Assembly: GCF_023746535.1 (NCBI RefSeq)
Contig: NZ_CP098747.1
Coordinates: forward strand, 1,308,364 to 1,372,363
Reading direction: 5' to 3'
Source: Sneathiella marina
GTDB lineage: Bacteria > Pseudomonadota > Alphaproteobacteria > Sneathiellales > Sneathiellaceae
Length of the DNA stretch: 64,000 bases
Shown here: positions 8,101 to 16,844 of the stretch, piece after piece
How positions within the stretch are numbered: position 1 is the stretch's first letter
Layout of the letters: every line of letters begins with the position of its first letter
Made by a program: the position numbers and the translations under genes
Notes under the pieces: model-generated
Database searches by the model: none
What the model was told of the DNA's origin: nothing
What the model saw: the letters and a program-made list of their open reading frames with translations, nothing else

Positions 8101-8916
8101 TCACGACCGTTGCCAGATTATTGGCCATAAATCGCTATCAAGCGGGCCACCTGCTTCAATTTCCGGGTCCCACATCATCTCTTGTTTCTCTGGGTCCGGC
8201 GTGTAAATTGCGTCGTCTCCAGCCCATCTGGTAACATAGGCACGTCGTCTTAAGTCAGCCCGCGCATTACCTGGCGCCCCATGCACCAGCTTGCCGTGAT
8301 GAATGGTACAGTCGCCGGGTTCGAATTCAAACTGCGCGATGTCCAAATCATCCCGTTGTGCTTCAATATCCGGAACCGGCGGCAGCGGCAGTTTGTATTT
8401 GTCATCGCCGGCAAACGCCGGAGGTTTATAACCCTGCCCCCATAAATGCGAGCCTTTGACATATTCTACAGCACCGGTTTCTGCATCTACTGGGTCAAGA
8501 GCAAGCCATAGGGTGCATACTTGCTCGCCATCCACCGGCCAATAGGGTAAATCCTGATGCCACGGTGTGCGTTCTGACGTACCCGGCTCCTTGATCAGAA
8601 GCTGGTCAAAGAAGACATTTATTTTATCAGCCTTCATCATCTGCCCGGCTATTTCCGCTGCGGGTGATGACATGACGAATTCTTTGAAGCCCTCGTTAAA
8701 GGTCCATAAAAACGTATCGAAAAAGAAGCGCCCACCATTTTCACCCTGTGTAAGTTCCTGGTGCAAGCGCCCCGGTGACGCCAGGTCTATCTCCGCTTGC
8801 TCACGGAGTTTTTCAACCCAATCCATGTTGAAAAAACCCTTCAGAAAGACGATGCCATCTGTATGAAAAGCGGCAATTTCTTCTTGTGTAATCTCGCGAA
8901 AGGGACGTTCCATCAT
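8101..8916 (-). CDS. Phytanoyl-CoA dioxygenase (PhyH)-family oxygenase
   Basis: A 271-residue Fe(II)/2-oxoglutarate oxygenase of the PhyH family. The N-terminus FHTDGIVFLKGFF (18-29) is the family opening. Iron ligands are His120 and Asp122 (PWHQDLPYW) with a distal His in the IHHGKLVHGAPGN segment (probably His212), and Arg224 is likely for 2-oxoglutarate. Family members hydroxylate phytanoyl-CoA, ectoine, aminoethylphosphonate and others, so the substrate is open. Two ATGs (8916 and 8913) are possible after AGAAGG. It is the first gene of the leftward oxygenase run and is divergent from a LysR gene. Confidence 0.84.
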   Translation of the reverse strand: MMERPFREITQEEIAAFHTDGIVFLKGFFNMDWVEKLREQAEIDLASPGRLHQELTQGENGGRFFFDTFLWTFNEGFKEFVMSSPAAEIAGQMMKADKINVFFDQLLIKEPGTSERTPWHQDLPYWPVDGEQVCTLWLALDPVDAETGAVEYVKGSHLWGQGYKPPAFAGDDKYKLPLPPVPDIEAQRDDLDIAQFEFEPGDCTIHHGKLVHGAPGNARADLRRRAYVTRWAGDDAIYTPDPEKQEMMWDPEIEAGGPLDSDLWPIIWQRS

Positions 8917-9025
8917 GGCTAGATCCTTCTATTTTCAAGGTCGATTATTCTTTATTTCTATATATTAGAGGAAGTATAGTATCATAGGAAATGATTAAAT
9001 ATGATGATCACGATCGGAAAATTTG

Positions 9026-9913
9026 ATGAACCTACAACAATTGGAAACCTTTCGCTGGGTTGTCGCATTAGGATCCTTTACCAAGGCTGCGCGTAAATTG
9101 AACACCACGCAATCCACCATCTCCATGCGGATATCCGAGCTGGAAAATGAACTGGGTGTTCAATTCCTGGATCGTACGAAAAGGCAGGTAAAACTGACCA
9201 GAAGCGGCGTAGAATTGTTGGAATATGCAACAAATATTCATGCCGAAGTGACCGCCCTCAAGGCAAAGGTTGCCAGCCCGGAGACTATGACCGGATCCAT
9301 AAAAATCGGTGCGGCGGAGCTTGTTGCCCTGACATGGCTGCCTGATCTGGTGGCAAAGCTCAGCCATCTTTTTCCGAACATTGATATTGAGCTGGAAGTA
9401 GGGCTGGCCGGTGATATTCGAGAAAAAACAGTGAGCGGTGATACTGACCTGGGTATTGTTCCCGGCGACGGTGACTTTGCGAAAGGCATAGAGGCGATCC
9501 CTTTAGGCAAGATCAGATTTGCGTTTATGGCATCCCCTAAACTGGAGGTGCGACAGCGGGAGCTGACCCCCAAGGATCTGGAGGATTGGCCGCTTATTTC
9601 CCTGGGGCCGAACTCCATTTTGTCGGATCTTCAGGAAAACTGGTTTCGGGCGCATGACGCCCAACCGCAGAAGCAGGATCGAACAAACTCCATGGAAGTT
9701 AGTGCCGGGCTGGTTCGATCGGGCCTCGGGGTGTCCTTACTGCCTGTGAACTATTATTCGGAAGATGTGCAGTTAGATCGCATGCGGATTTTGAAAACAA
9801 AACCGGCGCTCCCCCCCATTCCTTTTTACAGCATTTTCGCAACGGCCAATAATTCACCATTGATTCAGAAAACGATCGAGATTGCGGGACAGGTAAGCGA
9901 AACTGCGGAGTAG
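9026..9913 (+). CDS. LysR-family transcriptional regulator
   Basis: A 295-residue full-length LysR regulator. The N-terminal winged helix-turn-helix is clear (MNLQQLETFRWVVALGSF, with FTKAARKLNTTQSTIS as the recognition region), followed by the effector domain from about residue 90. ATG 9026 is chosen over the in-frame TTG at 9023. It is divergent from the PhyH-type gene with a 109-base AT-rich gap. LysR genes commonly control the divergently transcribed operon, so it probably regulates the three oxygenase genes. The effector is unknown. Confidence 0.9.
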   Translation: MNLQQLETFRWVVALGSFTKAARKLNTTQSTISMRISELENELGVQFLDRTKRQVKLTRSGVELLEYATNIHAEVTALKAKVASPETMTGSIKIGAAELVALTWLPDLVAKLSHLFPNIDIELEVGLAGDIREKTVSGDTDLGIVPGDGDFAKGIEAIPLGKIRFAFMASPKLEVRQRELTPKDLEDWPLISLGPNSILSDLQENWFRAHDAQPQKQDRTNSMEVSAGLVRSGLGVSLLPVNYYSEDVQLDRMRILKTKPALPPIPFYSIFATANNSPLIQKTIEIAGQVSETAE

Positions 9914-9936
9914 AAATGTTAGGATGGATACAAAAA

Positions 9937-9966
9937 CCACGGGTTCATGGAACTAAAAACCCGTGG
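9937..9966 (-). terminator. Terminator of the thiolase gene (possibly bidirectional)
   Basis: A perfect 9-bp stem, CCACGGGTT (9937-9945) with AACCCGTGG (9958-9966), lies between the convergent LysR and thiolase genes. On the - strand it is followed by T5, fitting termination of the thiolase transcript. The + side lacks a T tract. Confidence 0.7.
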
Positions 9967-9997
9967 TCAATGTTATGTGCTATGTGTTTTTGTATGC

Positions 9998-11239
9998 CTA
10001 GAGCCGTTCGATAATAATAGCCGGGGCCATTCCGCCTGCTGCACACATGGTAACAAGACCCCGTTTTTTATCCTGACGTTCCAATTCGTCAAGCAAGGTG
10101 CTGATTAAAATAGAGCCCGTGGCACCGATGGGATGGCCCAGTGCCATGGCGCCGCCATTTACATTGACCTTGTCCCGGTCCAGTTTCAAATCGCGAATGA
10201 ATTTCTCCGCGACAACAGCGAAAGCTTCGTTGATTTCCCAAAGGTCTATGTCATTGGGTGTCAAATTTGCTTTAGCCAGAGCCTTTTTCGCCGCCGGAAC
10301 TGGAGCGTTGAGCATCAGTGTAGGGCAGTCGCCCATATTGGCCGTGGCAACGATCCGGGCACGTGGTTTCAAATTATTCTTTTGCGCGTATTCCCGTGAG
10401 GCCAGAAGCAAGGCAGCCGCACCATCGACCACACCAGAGGAATTTCCGGCATGATGCACATGATCAAACTCCTTAATCTGAGGATACTGTCGCTGAATTA
10501 GCGTTCCGAAGGTTTCCCCGTTCTCATCTACTGGGATATCCCGCCACATGCTGAAAACGGTTTTCAATCCGGCTAGGGACTCCATGGTTGTGCCGGGGCG
10601 GGGAAACTCTTCCCTGTCCAGGGCGACGGAGCCGTCCTCATTCTTGACGGTAATGACAGATTTATTAAACCGTCCTTCACGAATGGCGCGGTCCGCCCGG
10701 GTCTGGCTTTCGACGGCAAGCTCATCAACGGCCTTACGGTCGATGCCTTCCAAAGTGGCAATGGCATCGGCGCAAACCCCTTGCTGGGACTGCGGATGCA
10801 TTTCGCGCAGTTTCATATTGCCTTGATCCAACATGGGCAATACTTCGGGATTTCCGACGGATGCGGTATAGCTCATCATCTCAGTACCGCCAGCAATGAC
10901 CAGATCTTCCATGCCGGACATGATCTGCGCCGCCGCCATATTGACGGTTGTAATGCCGGATCCGCAGAACCGGTCCAAGGTCGTACCAGAAGATTTTTGG
11001 TCGTATCCTGCTGTCAACGCAGCCATGCGACCAAGATCACTTGATTGCTTGCCTGTTTGCGTGGAGGTTCCCCAGATTATGTCGTCGACTTCTGCCGTAT
11101 TGAAGTCATTTCGTTCAGCCAGGGCTTTGAGCACTGTGGCACCGAGATATTGTGGATGCAGGTGGGCCAGGCTGCCTTTACCCACTTTGCCAATGCCGCG
11201 TGGTGTACGGCAGGTGTCGATAATATATGCGTCGGTCAT
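9998..11239 (-). CDS. Acetyl-CoA C-acyltransferase (thiolase)
   Basis: A 413-residue thiolase, slightly longer than the roughly 390-residue type. It has the nucleophile Cys92 in DRFCGSG, the NEAFA motif near 336, the GGAMALGHPIGATGS block with catalytic His, and the second catalytic Cys in CAAGGMAPA near the end. It cleaves 3-ketoacyl-CoA with CoA or runs in reverse. With the HSD10-like dehydrogenase gene just upstream on the same strand (38-base gap) it forms a two-gene beta-oxidation-type unit, probably for a branched or short acyl chain. Chain specificity is not readable. Confidence 0.93.
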   Translation of the reverse strand: MTDAYIIDTCRTPRGIGKVGKGSLAHLHPQYLGATVLKALAERNDFNTAEVDDIIWGTSTQTGKQSSDLGRMAALTAGYDQKSSGTTLDRFCGSGITTVNMAAAQIMSGMEDLVIAGGTEMMSYTASVGNPEVLPMLDQGNMKLREMHPQSQQGVCADAIATLEGIDRKAVDELAVESQTRADRAIREGRFNKSVITVKNEDGSVALDREEFPRPGTTMESLAGLKTVFSMWRDIPVDENGETFGTLIQRQYPQIKEFDHVHHAGNSSGVVDGAAALLLASREYAQKNNLKPRARIVATANMGDCPTLMLNAPVPAAKKALAKANLTPNDIDLWEINEAFAVVAEKFIRDLKLDRDKVNVNGGAMALGHPIGATGSILISTLLDELERQDKKRGLVTMCAAGGMAPAIIIERL

Positions 11240-11277
11240 TTCTTAAATTCCCATTCTTTGTGGTGTTATTTTTTTAT

Positions 11278-12054
11278 CTATCTCGGCGCCATGCGGATTG
11301 CTCCGTCCAGGCGGACATCCTCGCCGTTAAAATAGGCGTTTTCACACATCTGGACAGCGAGGGAAGCATATTCCTCCGGCTTACCCAGTCGGGACGGGTT
11401 AGGAACCTGCGCAGCCAGCGCCGCCTTGACGTGATCCGGAGCCCCTTGCAATAGTGGCGTGTCAAACAAGCCGGGGAGAATGGTATTGACGCGAATAAGC
11501 TCTTGCGCCAGATCGCGGGCGATGGGCAGGGTCATGCCAATAACACCGCCTTTTGAGGCAGAATAAGATGCCTGACCAACCTGGCCATCTTCAGCAGCAA
11601 CTGAGGCGGTATTGATAATCACGCCCCGCTCCCCGTCAGTGGGTTCAAGGGTCATCATGCCCGCAGCAGATTTAGCGATACAGCGGAACGTACCGATCAG
11701 GTTGATTTGAATGATCAATTCAAACCGGTCTAGCGGAAAATGCTTGATCTCGCCGGTTTCCCGGTCGCGGCTGGCGGTTTTAACAGCGTTGCCGGTTCCT
11801 GCGCAATTGACCAAAATACTTTCCTGGCCCAATGCTGATCGGATCGAGGCGAAGCCTGTATCCACGTCTTCTTCAGACGTGACATCGACTTTGGCAAAGG
11901 CACCGCCAATTTCACTGGCAATGGCATTCCCAAGTTCTTCATTGAGGTCAAAAATACCGACTTTGACGCCTGCTGCGGCAAGTTTTCGTGCCGTTGCGGC
12001 GCCAAGCCCCGAGGCGCCGCCTGTTATAACGGCCGTTTTTCCATTGAGATCCAT
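11278..12054 (-). CDS. SDR, 3-hydroxyacyl-CoA dehydrogenase type 2 (HSD10-like)
   Basis: A 258-residue classical SDR resembling HSD17B10, the short-chain 3-hydroxyacyl-CoA dehydrogenase. It has TGGASGLG at 11-18 for NAD, NCAG at 83-86, Ser151, and the YSASK motif with Tyr164 and Lys168. The insertion RETGEIKHF near 98-106 is typical of HSD10 relatives and absent from FabG. It oxidises 3-hydroxyacyl-CoA to the ketoacyl-CoA used by the thiolase encoded next. First gene of the pair; nothing clear was seen in the 126 bases between its start and the FAD/GcvT gene. Confidence 0.9.
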   Translation of the reverse strand: MDLNGKTAVITGGASGLGAATARKLAAAGVKVGIFDLNEELGNAIASEIGGAFAKVDVTSEEDVDTGFASIRSALGQESILVNCAGTGNAVKTASRDRETGEIKHFPLDRFELIIQINLIGTFRCIAKSAAGMMTLEPTDGERGVIINTASVAAEDGQVGQASYSASKGGVIGMTLPIARDLAQELIRVNTILPGLFDTPLLQGAPDHVKAALAAQVPNPSRLGKPEEYASLAVQMCENAYFNGEDVRLDGAIRMAPR

Positions 12055-12180
12055 CTTCGCTTCATCTCCATTCTTGTTTGTTTTTTAAGTCGAGAGAAAA
12101 TGTCATTATTTTTATATAGAGCTTATTGCTGGCAATCTAGCCTTTCTTTGTGGGTATTAACTATTCCAGGACAGTTGCTT

Positions 12181-14595
12181 TCAAGCCCTCAACTTCAGAC
12201 CTGAGGGATCGAAGGGAGGTTCCTCGAGGATTTTCGCCTTGTGAGGTTGACCTAGAATATAGACAGCCAACTCGGTTCCCGGATTAGCCTGCTCGGTTTT
12301 TATAAAGCCCAAAGCCAAGGACTTCTCTACTGAATATCCATAGGCGCCGGACGATACCCGGCCAATCGGTGTGCCATCCGTCAAAAATATCGGCTCGCCA
12401 CCTGTGGCGTCCGCAGTATCGGCGTAAATTTCCATGATACATAGCAGCTCACGTGGTGGGTTATCTTTCAATTTCACATATGCATCCTTGTTCAGGAACA
12501 TTTTATCCGTCTTTATCAGGCGATCCAGGCCCACTTCCTGCGGCCAATATTCTGGGGAATATTCCCGACTCCAGCTGCCATATCCTTTTTCGATCCGGAG
12601 CGACATCAGGGCGCGGCTGCCAACAGGTCCAGCGTCATATTCTGTACCTGCTTCCAAGAGGGCGGTATACAAGGCTTCCTGGTCTGCGGTTTTACAGTGC
12701 AATTCCCAACCCAGATCTCCGGTAAAGGAAACACGAATGGCGATCAATTGTATCCCCGCGAGTTCGATTTGCTGAGAGCGCATGAACGGAAAAGCGCCGG
12801 TTGACAGGTCGGCATTTGTCAGGCGCTTTAGAATATCCCGCGAGCGGGGTCCAGCCACATTGAAACCACACCAAGCCTCTGTCCAACTTTGAAACTCTGT
12901 ATTCTGGGGGAGGGGAACTGCATCAAAGAACCGCTTGTGATAGCGCTCGGCCATTCCTGAACCAACCACAAGGAATTCATCTTCCGCCAAGCGTGTGACA
13001 GTGAAATCACCGGCGATACCACCACGTATGCCAATGAGAGGTGTCAGGCAGGAGCGGCCAACCGCTTTCGGCATCATATTGGCAAAAAGGCTGTTGAGCC
13101 AGTCCTCTGCGCCGATACCCTTAACGTTATATTTGGCAAAATTCGATATATCTATGATGCCGGCCTTATCACGCAGCATGCGGCATTCCCGGCCAACGGG
13201 CTCAAACCAGTTTTGTCGGGTAAAACCATTTGTATCTTTTTCTCCAGCCGTATCTGCAAACCAGAGCGGATGCTCCCACCCGTAATTGAGCCCGAACACA
13301 GCCCCCAGTTTTTTTTGAGTTTCATACACAGGCCTGACCCGTGCCGGCCGGCCTGCCGATCGTTCCTCATTGGGGAAATGAATGGCAAAACGATTGGCGT
13401 ACTGATCCTCAACCCGTGCCTTGGTAAATTTTTTATCGGCCCAGCTACCGAAGCGGGCCAAGTCCCATGCAAACATATCCAGATGGGATTCGCCCGTAAC
13501 GATCCATTCGGCTGTCAACATTCCCAAGCCGCCAGATTGTGAAAAGCCTGGAATTATTCCGTTACAGCAAAAATATCCGGATTTTTCCGGAACCGGGCCG
13601 AACAGGGCGTTTGAATCAGGTGACCAGATCATTGGTCCGTTGATAACACGCCGGACACCAGCATCTGCTGCTGCGGGTACCCGGTCCATGGCGCGCATGA
13701 CATTCTCCATAATGCGCTCCAGATCATCCGGAAATAACTCATGACCAAAGTCATTGGGTGTACCATCTTCTGCCCAGAAACGTACGTCTTTCTCATAGGC
13801 GCCTATAAGCAACCCATTTCCTTCCTGTCGTAAATAATATTCCCCATCGCGATCTGCAACGGAGGGGAGCCGTCGGTCCATTTTCTCGATCTCGGCAATG
13901 GCTTCGGTGACGAAATACTGATGCTCTGTAGGCTGCAAGGGGAGGTGGACGCCTGCCATTTCAGCGACTTCACGTCCCCATAATCCGGCGGCATTGACGA
14001 TCCATCTGGTTCTAATGTCGCCAGCATCAGTTCGTACAATCCAGCTTCCATCTGGCTGGCTCTGTGTGGCAGTTACCGGTGTAAACCGATGAATCTCAGC
14101 GCCATTTTGTCGCGCGCCGGCTGCATAGGCCTGGGTAACGCCTGACGGATCAACATTGCCACCATCGGGTTCAAACATGATACAGCGGACACCATCAAAA
14201 TTGACCATTGGATGAAGAGTTTCCGCTTCAGCTCTGGTCACTTCATGAAAGTTCATATCATAGTATTTTGCCTTCGCCGCCTGCAATCGCAGCTGATGTT
14301 CCCGCGCTTCGGTTTGTGCCAGATACAGTGATCCCGGCTGAAACACGCCGCATCCTTGCCCGGTTTCTGTTTCCAGCTGCTTGTATAAATTCATTGTGTA
14401 ATGCTGAATACGGCTGATATTGGTTGAATCGTGCAGGCCGTGAATATTGGCTGCAGCGTGCCATGTGGAACCGGAAGTTAGCTCATCTCGTTCCAGCAAG
14501 ACGACATCAGACCATCCGAGTTTCGTCAGGTGATACAAGATAGAACAGCCGATAACGCCGCCACCTATAACAACGACCTGTGCATGGGATCTCAT
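12181..14595 (-). CDS. FAD-dependent oxidoreductase/GcvT fusion, dimethylglycine- or sarcosine-dehydrogenase-like
   Basis: About 804 residues with the two-domain layout of dimethylglycine dehydrogenase. The N-terminal DAO-type FAD domain has VVVIGGGVIGCSILYHL at 7-23, and the C-terminal half is a GcvT/aminomethyltransferase fold that would accept the one-carbon unit on tetrahydrofolate. STWHAA (43-48) places His46 where these enzymes attach FAD covalently; the usual following GL is AN here. I use ATG 14595 because a TGAGG ribosome-binding site precedes it; the TTG at 14607 overlaps that site. Its neighbours, a BCCT transporter and a quaternary-amine-type Rieske oxygenase, support an N-methyl amine substrate. 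Confidence 0.88.
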   Translation of the reverse strand: MRSHAQVVVIGGGVIGCSILYHLTKLGWSDVVLLERDELTSGSTWHAAANIHGLHDSTNISRIQHYTMNLYKQLETETGQGCGVFQPGSLYLAQTEAREHQLRLQAAKAKYYDMNFHEVTRAEAETLHPMVNFDGVRCIMFEPDGGNVDPSGVTQAYAAGARQNGAEIHRFTPVTATQSQPDGSWIVRTDAGDIRTRWIVNAAGLWGREVAEMAGVHLPLQPTEHQYFVTEAIAEIEKMDRRLPSVADRDGEYYLRQEGNGLLIGAYEKDVRFWAEDGTPNDFGHELFPDDLERIMENVMRAMDRVPAAADAGVRRVINGPMIWSPDSNALFGPVPEKSGYFCCNGIIPGFSQSGGLGMLTAEWIVTGESHLDMFAWDLARFGSWADKKFTKARVEDQYANRFAIHFPNEERSAGRPARVRPVYETQKKLGAVFGLNYGWEHPLWFADTAGEKDTNGFTRQNWFEPVGRECRMLRDKAGIIDISNFAKYNVKGIGAEDWLNSLFANMMPKAVGRSCLTPLIGIRGGIAGDFTVTRLAEDEFLVVGSGMAERYHKRFFDAVPLPQNTEFQSWTEAWCGFNVAGPRSRDILKRLTNADLSTGAFPFMRSQQIELAGIQLIAIRVSFTGDLGWELHCKTADQEALYTALLEAGTEYDAGPVGSRALMSLRIEKGYGSWSREYSPEYWPQEVGLDRLIKTDKMFLNKDAYVKLKDNPPRELLCIMEIYADTADATGGEPIFLTDGTPIGRVSSGAYGYSVEKSLALGFIKTEQANPGTELAVYILGQPHKAKILEEPPFDPSGLKLRA

Positions 14596-14676
14596 TGCGG
14601 GCCTCAAAAATCATACTAAAGGGGGATAAATATTCGCCTTACATGGGAACGGTGTAATAAATTCCCGGTCTCAATA

Positions 14677-14700
14677 GGGTCAGCATAAAAATGCTGACCC
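14677..14700 (-). terminator. Hairpin terminator downstream of the BCCT gene
   Basis: A perfect 10-bp stem, GGGTCAGCAT (14677-14686) with ATGCTGACCC (14691-14700), and an AAAA loop, lies 37 bases past the BCCT stop. On the - strand it is followed by CTATT, a weak tail. It separates the transporter from the FAD/GcvT gene. Confidence 0.65.
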
Positions 14701-14736
14701 CTTTAGGAGGCTTTTAAGTGCGACAGCACACCGGCA

Positions 14737-16572
14737 CTATTCTGCCAGCTGCTCTGTTGTGGCGGCGTGTTTGTCGCGCACGCCATCTCTATAAAGCGCT
14801 TTCATGAGCGAGAGGCACATCAGACCCATGACCATGGTAAAGGGCAGTGCCCCAATAATCATCGCACTTTTCAATGCTTCCATAGGATCGGCTCCGCTGT
14901 TGGTTTTACCGGCAACCAGAAGCGTACCAATAACCAAAGTGAGGATAACGCCCCATACGATCCGGTGCTTGATACCGGTTTCCTGGGCACCGCCTGACAT
15001 GATTGTGTTCATCACGAGAATACCGGAGTCAGCTGATGTCACTAGGAATGTCATGATGAGAACAACACACATAATGGTAATACCCGTCAGGAAACCACCA
15101 TCAATCATGGCACCGAGTGTTACGAACAGTTTAGCTGTATTGGAGGCCCCGATAATAGCACCCTCTGCACCACCAGCGAGTTCCAGATCAATCGCGGTAC
15201 CGCCGAGGATTGTCATCCAGGCAAAACAAACCATCGCCGGTGCGAAGACGCAACCGACAATAAACTCGCGAACACTCCGACCCTTGGAGATACGTGCCAG
15301 GAACAAACCGACGAAAGGTGAGAAGGCGATCCACCAAGCCCAGTAGAAGGTTGTCCAACCGGCTTGCCAAGCGAACTGGCGCCCATCGTTGCCCGCAGCG
15401 TAAACAGCTGCCAGAGTTTCTTCTGGAAGGGCGGCTGCTGCCCCTTCAAGACCTGATTTAAATCCGTCGAACGACCCCCATGCATTGGTTGCACCGGCCA
15501 TCAAGTCTCCCGCAAGAGGCTTCGCAGCTTCAGGCAGCGCACTTGCAAAAGCGTCAGCAGATTGCGGTCCATAAGCACCGAAACTTAAGGAGACAAAATG
15601 CAGGATATAGTCAACGAGGGCAGTGCCATATGTGGTCATCGCAAAAAGGAAGGAGCCGAATATAATAAATGTCATTAATAGAATAATCGACAGAACCAGG
15701 TTAAGGTTTGACAGGTATTTCACACCCCGCCCAACACCAGAAACGGCTGAAATAATTGAAAGACCCATGATAACGAGCAATCCAGCAATTAGCCCGACTG
15801 TTCCGGGTGCAGGTGCGTCACCCGTCATGTCCATCATCCAGGTTGCACCAGTAATCGCATACATTCCGTCGATGAACTGGCTGACGCCAAAACCGATTGT
15901 AACGGAAACGCCAAGAATGGTTGCGACGACACCAAGAACATCTACGATATGGCCGAATATGCCGTTCATGAACTTGCCGAACAGTGGTGTCAAAGCAGAG
16001 CGGATGGTTAGAGGCATATTACGAGTGTAGGCATAATAGGCGAGGGACAGCCCGGTAACGACATAGATTGCCCAGGCATGAAAACCGTAATGCAGGAAGG
16101 TATATCGATAACCACTGGTTAGGGAAGCTTCGGTATTCGGTGCGACCGTGCCCGCCACAGTTACTGGATTTGATCCCCATAAACCCAGGGGTTCGGCCGT
16201 GGCAAATACCATAAGTCCGACGCCCAGCCCGGCGCCAAACATCATGGAAAACCATGAAAAGTTTGAAAATTCCGGCTTTTCGCCCGCCGGCCCCATAATA
16301 CGTTTTCCGGTTTGCGGAATAACTGCGACAACTAAGAGGAAGAAAGCAAAAAAACCGACAATGATAATATAGAAGACGTTGAAATCTTCGAGTAATTTCC
16401 AATTGAGGCTACCAAGTACACCATTCGCATTTGCGGGCCACATAAGTGCCCATATTACGAGGGCGACCATTATGCCCTTGCTCAGTAGCGCGATTTCAAC
16501 GCTGTGCCCTTCATAAAAACCTGATCCGGATTTATTAATATCCAGATCCGTAAACGGCGGTTTTATCGACAT
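14737..16572 (-). CDS. BCCT-family betaine/choline/carnitine transporter
   Basis: A 611-residue transporter with about twelve transmembrane segments. The BCCT signature is unmistakable: GWTTFYWAWWIAFSP in the eighth segment supplies the Trp-rich substrate box, followed by FVGLFLARISKGRSVREF. MMFGAGLGVGLMVFATAEP is the glycine-rich unwound first core helix. These carriers take up quaternary ammonium compounds using Na+ or H+. The C-terminus is short, so osmotic regulation as in BetP is unlikely. A strong ribosome-binding site (AGGGGAGAAG) precedes ATG 16572. It fits uptake of the substrate for the adjacent oxygenase and dehydrogenase. Confidence 0.95.
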   Translation of the reverse strand: MSIKPPFTDLDINKSGSGFYEGHSVEIALLSKGIMVALVIWALMWPANANGVLGSLNWKLLEDFNVFYIIIVGFFAFFLLVVAVIPQTGKRIMGPAGEKPEFSNFSWFSMMFGAGLGVGLMVFATAEPLGLWGSNPVTVAGTVAPNTEASLTSGYRYTFLHYGFHAWAIYVVTGLSLAYYAYTRNMPLTIRSALTPLFGKFMNGIFGHIVDVLGVVATILGVSVTIGFGVSQFIDGMYAITGATWMMDMTGDAPAPGTVGLIAGLLVIMGLSIISAVSGVGRGVKYLSNLNLVLSIILLMTFIIFGSFLFAMTTYGTALVDYILHFVSLSFGAYGPQSADAFASALPEAAKPLAGDLMAGATNAWGSFDGFKSGLEGAAAALPEETLAAVYAAGNDGRQFAWQAGWTTFYWAWWIAFSPFVGLFLARISKGRSVREFIVGCVFAPAMVCFAWMTILGGTAIDLELAGGAEGAIIGASNTAKLFVTLGAMIDGGFLTGITIMCVVLIMTFLVTSADSGILVMNTIMSGGAQETGIKHRIVWGVILTLVIGTLLVAGKTNSGADPMEALKSAMIIGALPFTMVMGLMCLSLMKALYRDGVRDKHAATTEQLAE

Positions 16573-16844
16573 AATACTTCTCCCCTGTTTTCTAAGTAAA
16601 TCTTACTAGTTTTACTGGACCGCGATGAGCTTCTGTGTCTCTTTTGCGTAATGTCCATATGTATTTTACCATAGTATTTTAGATTTTTCGTATGTTTTCA
16701 CTGGTCCAAATGCGACATGTTGTTCCTTCATAAAACCTGGACCACCGACCAGTTGCTCGCCGTGATTTATTTAATATTCTCGGGAGACTAGATTAAGCTG
16801 AATACCTTCGAGCGCCTTCGGGCTGCTGCAGAAAATGCTATCAT

